Assembly (NCBI RefSeq): GCF_002506515.1
Contig: NZ_DAXS01000019.1
Location: 1-8,992 of the forward strand
Length of the DNA: 8,992 nt
Direction: 5' to 3'
Origin: Caldivirga sp. UBA161
GTDB taxonomy: Archaea > Thermoproteota > Thermoprotei > Thermoproteales > Thermocladiaceae
The notes beneath the pieces are model-generated. The model was given only the letters and a program-made list of their open reading frames with translations. It made no database searches and was not told the origin of the DNA. Below, in pieces: positions 1 to 4,623 of the stretch; positions within the stretch are counted from its first letter, which is position 1; each line of letters begins with the position of its first letter. The translations under genes were made by a program, and so were the position numbers.

Positions 1-171
1 ACTGCGGAGAGGTATTATAATGTGTTGGCCCTAGGTAAGGAGAATGATGAATTACCCAGCAGGCTTGGTAATATGCACCCTGACTTATTAAGTAAGTATT
101 ATGAAAGGAGGGGATGGGTTAATGGAATACCTAGCATGGAAACCTTAAGGAGGCTTGAGATCATTAAGTAG
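1..171 (+). CDS. Aldehyde:ferredoxin oxidoreductase family protein, C-terminal end (5' part outside window)
   Basis: Frame 1 is open from the first base to a TAG at 169-171 and gives 56 residues. It contains ERYYNVLALGKENDELPSRL and then SKYYERRGWVNGIPSMETL. The pattern 'N...G....DELP.R' followed by 'YYE.RGW..NGIP....L..L' is the usual C-terminal end of the tungsten/molybdopterin aldehyde:ferredoxin oxidoreductase (AOR) family, in which the last helices pack beside the pterin and [4Fe-4S] sites. These cytoplasmic enzymes oxidise aldehydes to acids and reduce ferredoxin. The Cys cluster ligands and pterin-binding residues lie upstream of the window, so the subfamily (AOR, FOR, GAPOR or WOR) cannot be told. 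The gene runs head-on into the PCNA gene with 14 bases between stops and no clear T-tract between them. The family call rests on the C-terminal pattern only. Confidence 0.78.
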   Translation, partial: TAERYYNVLALGKENDELPSRLGNMHPDLLSKYYERRGWVNGIPSMETLRRLEIIK

Positions 172-185
172 CGCCACTTAATTAA

Positions 186-1061
186 TTATAGTGATCTTGG
201 AGCCACATAGTATGTTAATGAGCCTGACGCGAATTCGTATGTTAACTTAATTGGTTTATTAGTGGCGAATTCAATTGTAACGTACTCACATATTGGTGCC
301 ATTTGCCTATTCATATTCATTATGTAGTCAAGGGAATAGGATGCCTCCTGCTTCTCACTTACTGAGAATTCCTGAAAGGACTCATCGGTACTTTGATACT
401 GAACTTCATAATACCTACCCCCCTCACCAGAGGCCTTTATGGTAAATGACTCTGGGTCCGCAGTGAATGTAACTGCATCGCTTATATCCTCAGCCATTGT
501 TAAAGCATCCTTAAACGCATCCATACTCATCCGTATTCTAACTGGGTAATCAATCTTTGGTTCCGGTATTTCCTCCTGAGCAACATCAACAATTGGTAGG
601 TAGAATTTCCTATACATACCGCTTTCCCGCCCCTTGGAGCCATAGTATATTATCATTAGGAACCTGTTTCTCCCCTTATCAACACCTATGTCAACCTTAT
701 CCTTAGCCCTAATCCTCTTAGCCAGCTTCTTAATAGTGTCGAATAGAACACCAACCTTAATGGTGTCAGTTATATTAACCTCCTCAAGGGCTGTTGAAGG
801 TATATTAAGGAGCACTAGGGAAACCTTAGATGAGTCAATCGCCTTAAGGCTAATACCATCAGGACTCATGACGAATAAAGCCTCATTTAGAACCTGAGCT
901 AGACTTAGGAAAACATACCTAACATCCCTACCCTTAGGAAACGTAAATGTGTAAACAATCCCACTTTCCCCGCTCTCCTGCACTATTGAACCACCTTCAG
1001 CCTCACCCTCAGCCTCTTCAGCCTCCTCTTCCCCCCTCTCCTCCTCGTTCTCCTCAGGCAT
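186..1061 (-). CDS. pcn: DNA polymerase sliding clamp (PCNA) with Glu-rich N-terminal extension
   Basis: This is the homotrimeric or heterotrimeric DNA clamp that tethers polymerase, FEN1 and ligase. Family signs are the first-domain strand and helix pattern (TFTFPKGRDVRYVFLSLAQ, then DGISLKAIDSSKVSLVLLNI), the segment after the inter-domain connector (LPIVDVAQEEIPEPKIDYP), and the C-terminal LTYYVAPRSL, which matches the usual '.LTfflAPR' end. Archaeal clamps are about 245-250 residues and begin almost at the first strand. This one has at least 34 extra residues, with 13 Glu in the first 24. No in-frame start lies between that tail and the clamp fold, so the tail must be translated. I chose ATG 1061 (291 residues) because a TATA-like CTTAAAAAG is centred 27 bases upstream, the spacing seen for other genes here. 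The alternative is GTG 1160 (324 residues), which has a stronger TATA 45 bases upstream and no ribosome-binding site. Gene identity is firm; the start is not. Confidence 0.92.
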   Translation of the reverse strand: MPEENEEERGEEEAEEAEGEAEGGSIVQESGESGIVYTFTFPKGRDVRYVFLSLAQVLNEALFVMSPDGISLKAIDSSKVSLVLLNIPSTALEEVNITDTIKVGVLFDTIKKLAKRIRAKDKVDIGVDKGRNRFLMIIYYGSKGRESGMYRKFYLPIVDVAQEEIPEPKIDYPVRIRMSMDAFKDALTMAEDISDAVTFTADPESFTIKASGEGGRYYEVQYQSTDESFQEFSVSEKQEASYSLDYIMNMNRQMAPICEYVTIEFATNKPIKLTYEFASGSLTYYVAPRSL

Positions 1062-1083
1062 TATACTATAATTCTCAATAACC

Positions 1084-1092
1084 CTTTTTAAG
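1084..1092 (-). promoter_or_regulatory. Proximal TATA-like box for PCNA
   Basis: On the minus strand this reads CTTAAAAAG and is centred 27 bases before ATG 1061. That matches the TATA-to-start spacing of the htrA-like, DUF151 and NifX-like genes, so it fits a leaderless transcript. It is also the exact reverse complement of the box in front of the clp1-like gene. If GTG 1160 is the real start, this sequence is merely coding (Thr-Leu-Lys-Arg). Confidence 0.45.
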
Positions 1093-1200
1093 GTTACGGG
1101 CTCCATTAAAGAATAATACTTACGATTCAGATCAGGAATGCTTTTACCAACGAAGTGCACGTTGTTAAATTGGCGTATGTTGCTAATTAGTAATGAGGCT

Positions 1201-1210
1201 AAGTATAAAT
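1201..1210 (-). promoter_or_regulatory. Distal TATA box upstream of PCNA
   Basis: The minus strand reads ATTTATACTT, a good archaeal TATA box. Transcription would begin near 1180, leaving about 20 untranslated bases before GTG 1160 or about 119 before ATG 1061. On the plus strand the same bases read AAGTATAAAT, so it could also fire rightward into the G-rich block. Confidence 0.5.
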
Positions 1211-1217
1211 ATTATGG

Positions 1218-1261
1218 CCCCTCCCTATCTTAGGGGGTGGGGTTATGTTGGGGGTCTTGGG
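1218..1261 (+). other. G-quadruplex motif with overlapping hairpin potential
   Basis: The plus strand has G-runs at 1233-1237, 1239-1242, 1250-1254 and 1259-1261, separated by loops of 1, 7 and 4 bases. This fits the standard pattern of four G3+ runs with loops of 1-7. CCCCTCCC at 1218-1225 can instead pair with GGG at 1235-1237 and GGGG at 1239-1242, with one T:T mismatch, so two exclusive folds compete. It lies 23 bases beyond the distal PCNA TATA box. Folding is inferred from base pattern only. Confidence 0.5.
1236..1248 (-). repeat. 13-base inverted repeat, PCNA-side copy
   Basis: Read on the minus strand this is ACATAACCCCACC, identical to plus-strand 1472-1484. It points toward PCNA, with its centre about 37 bases upstream of the distal PCNA TATA centre. 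It overlaps the G-run block, so part of the match could reflect simple G-rich composition. Confidence 0.5.
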
Positions 1262-1471
1262 TGTTGGCTCTCTGGTGGGGGTTTAATGGTTCATTGTCAC
1301 GTGGTGGTTTATTACCTTATATTTGATTGCTACTTTTAATTCTCAGTGGATTCTAGCGTGCTCATGATTTTCACTGCAAATTATAAAGCCCCAGTGAGTA
1401 TATTAGTGAGTAATCCACCCACCAAGGCCACCTAATAATGAAGCATAACCACAAGTTTAAATAACTCCCAC

Positions 1472-1484
1472 ACATAACCCCACC
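1472..1484 (+). repeat. 13-base inverted repeat, clp1-side copy
   Basis: The plus strand reads ACATAACCCCACC, an exact inverted copy of 1236-1248. It points toward the clp1-like gene, with its centre about 48 bases before that gene's TATA centre. A shorter relative, CATAACCAC, lies at 1444-1452. Orientation relative to the two divergent promoters is the same, as expected of a shared activator or repressor site. Confidence 0.5.
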
Positions 1485-1521
1485 ATAAAGAATAAAACAC
1501 GAGATACCATTATGTAATAGC

Positions 1522-1530
1522 CTTTTTAAG
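1522..1530 (+). promoter_or_regulatory. TATA box of the clp1-like gene
   Basis: CTTTTTAAG is centred 26 bases before GTG 1552, which implies a start of transcription at or next to the start codon. A GGAGG at 1546-1550 is only one base from the GTG, too close to act as a normal ribosome-binding site, so leaderless initiation is more likely. Confidence 0.65.
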
Positions 1531-1551
1531 GAGTAGGGTATTATAGGAGGC

Positions 1552-2874
1552 GTGGATCAAGTTAAGCTTAATGGTGGTGAGTACGTTAGAATAGAAGGAC
1601 CAGCAATGATTGAGGTTCTAAGAGGTAAACTATACATCCTTGGGGCTCAGTATGATGAAGGTTCAAGAATAACCATATTGAGGGCTAGAAGAGTTGTGGC
1701 TAAGGCGATTAATAATTCTGAATTATTAATTGTTCTTGGGCCAGGGGGCTTTGTGGATAAGCCTAAGGCTGGTGAGGAAATGATTGATGAATGGGATAGT
1801 AAATTGCCAATGGAATTAAGGGGTTCAGTAATAATGGTGATGGGGGCCATGGATTCCGGTAAAACAACCATTACAACAATACTTGTTAATAAGGCATCGT
1901 CAATGGGCTTAAAGGTGGGTGTGGTTGATGCTGATCCAGGGCAAAATGACCTAGGACCCCCCACCACCGTGTCCTGCTCAATACTCAGGGGTGGTAAGAT
2001 AACTCACCTAAGTTACATGAGTCCAGTGAGGCAAGTATTCTTGGGTTCAACGAATCTTGAAGGTAATTGGTATAGGGCGGTTTATGCAGTAACTAAGCTT
2101 GTGAATTACTTAAAGGCCGCTGAATCGGTGGATTTCATTGTAATTAATACTGATGGGTGGGTTGAGGGGGAGGGTGCTGTTGAGTATAAGAGGGCATTGG
2201 TTAATGCCATTAAGCCTAACTACGTCATAATTATGAGGAAGGGCGATGAGGTTAATGGATTAATTAATGGATTAGGCGTAAGTAATACGCTTATTCTCAA
2301 TGCCCCACCATCAATGAGGGTTAGGGATAGGAACGATAGGAAGATACATAGAGATATGGGTTATGGTAGGTATTTATCACCATCAAGGGAATTAACCCTC
2401 AACTTAAGCCAAATACCGGTAGTTAACATGCCCTTAACCGGTAGGGGATTAAATGGTAATTTAATGAGGCTAATCTCAAGCTACCTTAAGGTTAAGCCCA
2501 TTTACATGGATTCCTTAAAGAATGTAGTAATGGTAGTATCAAGTACTGTTAAGGAGCCAATGCTTAGAAGTATACCAGGTGGTGTGGCGGTGCTGCTTCA
2601 ACCCAATTGGGAGAATGGACTACTGGTAGGCCTAGAGGATAAGGATGGATTCCTAATAACGCTGGCAGTATTAAGGAGAATATATTATAATAATGGAAGA
2701 GTAGTTGTTACAGTACCTAAGAGGTTAAGCAACCTTGAGCTTAATAGCATAAGGGGGATTAGGGTTGGTTCAATAAGGGTTAATGAGCAGTTTGAGGAGG
2801 TTGATAAATTCAGTATAATATATAAGATTGAGAGAATTATTAGTGAAAATGGGGTAAACCCTTTTTCACATTAA
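1552..2874 (+). CDS. Clp1/Grc3-family polynucleotide 5'-hydroxyl kinase
   Basis: This 440-residue protein is a P-loop NTPase of the Clp1/Grc3 family. Archaeal members phosphorylate 5'-OH ends of RNA, and sometimes DNA, using NTP. Visible motifs are the Walker A GAMDSGKTT (98-106), the family's DADPGQNDLGPP (126-137) in which the aspartates and Gln shape the active site and clasp the P-loop, the NTDGWVEG segment (199-206), and an Arg-rich lid, MRVRDRNDRKIHRD (255-268). An N-terminal beta-rich domain (about 1-85) and a C-terminal domain (about 310-440) flank the kinase core, matching Clp1 layout and length. The start is GTG, supported by the TATA spacing. The gene diverges from PCNA and is followed by a foldable spacer and FEN1. 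Thermoproteaceae have many intron-containing and split tRNAs, so a role in RNA end healing is reasonable, but that is inference. The exact substrate is not visible. Confidence 0.87.
   Translation: MDQVKLNGGEYVRIEGPAMIEVLRGKLYILGAQYDEGSRITILRARRVVAKAINNSELLIVLGPGGFVDKPKAGEEMIDEWDSKLPMELRGSVIMVMGAMDSGKTTITTILVNKASSMGLKVGVVDADPGQNDLGPPTTVSCSILRGGKITHLSYMSPVRQVFLGSTNLEGNWYRAVYAVTKLVNYLKAAESVDFIVINTDGWVEGEGAVEYKRALVNAIKPNYVIIMRKGDEVNGLINGLGVSNTLILNAPPSMRVRDRNDRKIHRDMGYGRYLSPSRELTLNLSQIPVVNMPLTGRGLNGNLMRLISSYLKVKPIYMDSLKNVVMVVSSTVKEPMLRSIPGGVAVLLQPNWENGLLVGLEDKDGFLITLAVLRRIYYNNGRVVVTVPKRLSNLELNSIRGIRVGSIRVNEQFEEVDKFSIIYKIERIISENGVNPFSH
2851..2866 (+). terminator. Possible terminator inside the end of the clp1-like gene
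   Basis: GGGG, TAAA, CCC and a run of five T follow one another within the last eight codons. A three-pair hairpin plus T-tract resembles a weak archaeal U-tract terminator. It would release the transcript at or before the stop codon, so it may be only chance composition. Confidence 0.25.
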
Positions 2875-2885
2875 ACACATTACCC

Positions 2886-3006
2886 TACCACCATCTAGTG
2901 GCTCCTGGTTTCCGAGGCGCATGTGGGTTATGAGCCTTAGGCAACTGAAGGTTAAGCCACTGCAGGAGGGAACTAGGGTGGCGCCGTAAAGACCCCGCTA
3001 GTGGTA
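2886..3006. ncRNA. Candidate structured RNA between clp1-like gene and fen1
   Basis: This segment is GC-rich (63 of 110 bases over 2898-3007 by my count) inside AT-leaning DNA, which in hyperthermophiles often marks functional RNA. It folds into a long arm: CCACC 2888-2892 with GGTGG 2977-2981, CTAGT 2895-2899 with ACTAG 2972-2976, CTCCTG 2902-2907 with CAGGAG 2963-2968, GTGGGTTA 2923-2930 with TAAGCCAC 2953-2960 (one mismatch), and CCTT 2935-2938 with AAGG 2948-2951. TACCA 2886-2890 can also close on TGGTA 3002-3006. The strand is unsettled: the best TATA box (CTATTTAAG, minus, 3046-3054) would drive a leftward RNA from about 3025, whereas a plus RNA could be the clp1 3' tail. I do not recognise the family. 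It is not a tRNA, and it lacks RNase P and SRP signatures. Confidence 0.4.
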
Positions 3007-3045
3007 AAAACACCCACAGGCGAGTAGTGAATCCTCTTAGCTTAA

Positions 3046-3054
3046 CTTAAATAG
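3046..3054 (-). promoter_or_regulatory. TATA-like box reading left toward the candidate RNA
   Basis: CTATTTAAG on the minus strand is centred at 3050, predicting initiation near 3025, just before the foldable segment. On the plus strand the same site (CTTAAATAG) could give fen1 a transcript with a leader of about 80 bases. Confidence 0.35.
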
Positions 3055-3124
3055 GATGGATAATTCCTCTTCATCATTAAGAAATCATGGAGGGTTAACT
3101 GAGCTCGGATTCTATGGAAGATAA

Positions 3125-3131
3125 GTTAATA
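3125..3131 (+). promoter_or_regulatory. Weak TATA-like box of fen1
   Basis: GTTAATA is centred 26 bases before GTG 3154, the same spacing as other genes in the window. The sequence is a poor match to a TATA box, so the site at 3046-3054 could be used instead. Confidence 0.4.
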
Positions 3132-3153
3132 CGCTGGGGTTAGATTAGGTTGT

Positions 3154-4206
3154 GTGGGTGTTACTGAGCTTGGTAAGCTTATTTCAGATAATTTAAGGAG
3201 AAGGGTGAGCCTTGAGCTGCTTAACGGTAAGTTAATAGCCTTAGATGCCTATAATGCTCTCTATCAATTCCTAGCATCAATAAGGCAGCCTGATGGTACA
3301 CCACTCATGGATTCTCAAGGTAGGGTCACCAGTCATTTGAGTGGATTACTTTACAGGACAATTAACTTACTTGAGTACGGTATTAAACCGATCTACGTGT
3401 TTGATGGTAAACCACCTGAATTGAAGCTTATTGAGATTGAGAAGAGGAGGAAGGTTAGGGAGAAGGCTGTGGAGGATTGGATTAAGGCAGTGGAGGAGGG
3501 TAAGAGGAGCGAGGCTAAGAAGTATGCTCAGAGGGCATTATTTGTAACAAATGATATGGTTGATGAGGCTAAAAGGCTCTTAGACTACATGGGTGTACCC
3601 TGGGTTCAAGCTCCAAGTGAGGGGGAGGCTCAGGCAGCATACATGGCTAATAAGGGTATTGCATGGGCTGCCGGTAGTCAGGATTATGACTCACTCTTAT
3701 TCGGCGCCCCTAGACTAGTTAGGAACTTAACCGTGACAGGTAGGAGGAAGTTACCGGGTAGGGATGAGTACATTGAGGTTACCCCGGAGTTAATAGAGCT
3801 GAATGATGTGCTTAAGGCGCTTAAGCTAAGGGATAGGAGGCAATTAATAGACTTAGCAATACTACTGGGTACTGATTATAACCCTGAAGGAATACCAGGT
3901 ATTGGCCCACAGAGGGCTCTTAGGTTGATTCAAGAGTATGGTAGCTTAGATAAACTCATGAGTACTGTGCTTAAGAATGCTCAATTCCCAGTGGATCCAT
4001 TTAAAATAAGGGAATTCTTCCTTAACCCACCGGTGGTCCAGGAGGTTGATGTTAAGTTTAAGGAACCTAATGGAGATGAGGTAATTAGGCTACTGGTTGA
4101 GGAACATGACTTCAGCCAGGATAGGGTTAAGAATGCGTTAGAAAGATTGAAGAAGAGTATGGGTAAGGCTAGGGGATCCACAACCCTTGACTCATTCTTC
4201 GGTTGA
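3154..4206 (+). CDS. fen: Flap endonuclease 1
   Basis: FEN1 is a structure-specific 5' nuclease that removes 5' flaps during Okazaki-fragment maturation and base excision repair. The 350-residue length is typical of archaea. All seven usual metal-binding acids are visible: D31 (IALDAYNAL), D84 (YVFDGKPPE), E156 and E158 (PSEGEAQA), D177 and D179 (SQDYDSLL) and D241 (LGTDYN). The helix-hairpin-helix DNA-binding segment GIPGIGPQRAL (246-256) follows. The last residues, STTLDSFF (342-349), form a PCNA-interacting peptide with the hydrophobic Leu and Phe-Phe positions intact and Ser where Gln is usual. The start is GTG at 3154, and the protein begins MGVTELGKLI, matching the family's conserved N-terminus that threads into the active site, so no longer start is needed. 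It sits near its partner PCNA, and a small unknown gene follows 5 bases later. Confidence 0.96.
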   Translation: MGVTELGKLISDNLRRRVSLELLNGKLIALDAYNALYQFLASIRQPDGTPLMDSQGRVTSHLSGLLYRTINLLEYGIKPIYVFDGKPPELKLIEIEKRRKVREKAVEDWIKAVEEGKRSEAKKYAQRALFVTNDMVDEAKRLLDYMGVPWVQAPSEGEAQAAYMANKGIAWAAGSQDYDSLLFGAPRLVRNLTVTGRRKLPGRDEYIEVTPELIELNDVLKALKLRDRRQLIDLAILLGTDYNPEGIPGIGPQRALRLIQEYGSLDKLMSTVLKNAQFPVDPFKIREFFLNPPVVQEVDVKFKEPNGDEVIRLLVEEHDFSQDRVKNALERLKKSMGKARGSTTLDSFFG

Positions 4207-4211
4207 TTAAA

Positions 4212-4472
4212 ATGACTAAGCAGAGGAAGGTAGACTGCGCGTACTTACTTAAATTAGTGAAGCTACTTGAGGACCCGTTCTCAAACTACTATAGTGACGG
4301 CTACTTAAATAGTGAGGGTATGACTATACTGAGCCTGATTGCTCAATTAACCATACGTGAAGCCCCCTGGTTAGCCTCATTATTTAGGAGGGCTAGGGAA
4401 AGGAGGGATCACCAATCCATTATGAAAGTACTGGAGGGCATTAGGGAATTATGCCCAGGTAGTGAGTATTAA
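4212..4472 (+). CDS. Small protein of unknown function downstream of fen1
   Basis: This is an 86-residue reading frame beginning with ATG 4212, five bases after the fen1 stop. An in-frame TTG at 4203, overlapping fen1, would add three residues and is less likely. No promoter separates it from fen1, so it is probably co-transcribed. The predicted protein is mostly helical and has a basic stretch LFRRARERRDHQ around residues 57-68, two cysteines (near residues 9 and 81) and no transmembrane segment. I do not recognise a family. Codon use (AGG Arg, TTA Leu) agrees with the flanking genes, which supports a real gene. The close coupling suggests, but does not show, a link to FEN1 or DNA metabolism. 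Confidence 0.68.
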   Translation: MTKQRKVDCAYLLKLVKLLEDPFSNYYSDGYLNSEGMTILSLIAQLTIREAPWLASLFRRARERRDHQSIMKVLEGIRELCPGSEY

Positions 4473-4623
4473 TTTTAATGTCTTAATGCCTTAACATTAT
4501 TTACGTAAACCTTAAATAAGTCACCATTACTTCTCATAATTAATAAAGAGGCCATAATCACCAGTATTAGGGTAATGTTCCTAATGACCTTAAGCATAAC
4601 ACTGGTTCAATTAACCGTTAAAT
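4473..4623. other. Spacer before the 454-residue protein gene
   Basis: This 151-base AT-rich spacer has TATA-like sites at 4508-4517 (AACCTTAAAT region) and 4590-4597. A 26-codon minus-strand frame crosses it but has no TATA box at the right distance. I see no structured RNA. Confidence 0.4.

Larger units (their letters stand above)
1062..1551. other. Divergent PCNA / clp1 spacer
   Basis: If PCNA starts at 1061 the spacer is 490 bases; if at 1160 it is 391. From left to right it holds the proximal and distal PCNA TATA boxes, a C-rich/G-rich hairpin and G-run block (1218-1261), a TATA-like GCAAATTATAAAGCCC at 1377-1392 (GGGCTTTATAATTTGC on the minus strand), a purine-poor stretch rich in CCAC and AACC (1413-1490), a TATA-like AGTTTAAATAA near 1454-1464, and the clp1 box. 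I see no tRNA, no C/D box pair and no convincing protein gene. The number of TATA-like sites is higher than two genes need, so small RNAs are possible but not shown. Confidence 0.5.

Noticed and set aside
688..897. Antisense frames inside PCNA, clp1, fen1, the 454-residue gene and the last gene
   Set aside because: They lie opposite well-supported coding sequences, show no family motifs and reflect the codon bias of the genes on the other strand.
1245..1286. A 13-codon frame inside the G-run block as a leader peptide
   Set aside because: It is very short, has no downstream gene in the right orientation to regulate, and its composition is just the G/T-rich repeat.
1214..1339. A 41-codon plus-strand frame (ATG 1214) with many Gly, Trp, Cys and Tyr codons
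   Set aside because: It runs through the G-rich block, which explains its composition. The only nearby TATA box is about 9 bases upstream, too close to place the ATG in the transcript. No family resemblance.
1546..1550. GGAGG as the ribosome-binding site of the clp1-like gene
   Set aside because: It is separated from GTG by a single base, too close for normal pairing with 16S rRNA, and the TATA spacing points to a leaderless mRNA.
2886..3006. The foldable segment as the minimal RNase P RNA known from Thermoproteaceae
   Set aside because: GGAGGGAACTAGGG and GTAAAGACCCCGC vaguely recall the two P4 strands, but only a few bases separate them. The rest of the catalytic domain (P5, P15 region) would be missing and the usual GAGGAAA and ACAGAA cores are absent.
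2886..3006. The foldable segment as a tRNA, split-tRNA half or SRP RNA
   Set aside because: There is no T-loop GGTTCRA, no D-arm pattern, no CCA-ready acceptor stem and no SRP helix 8 motif.
3060..3090. A C box-like ATGATGA on the minus strand near 3075-3081, suggesting a C/D guide RNA
   Set aside because: No D box (CTGA) follows at a suitable distance on that strand and no C'/D' pair is visible.
4475..4555. A 26-codon minus-strand frame in the spacer after the small unknown gene
   Set aside because: There is no TATA box at the spacing used by other genes, it is short, and it has no recognisable homology.
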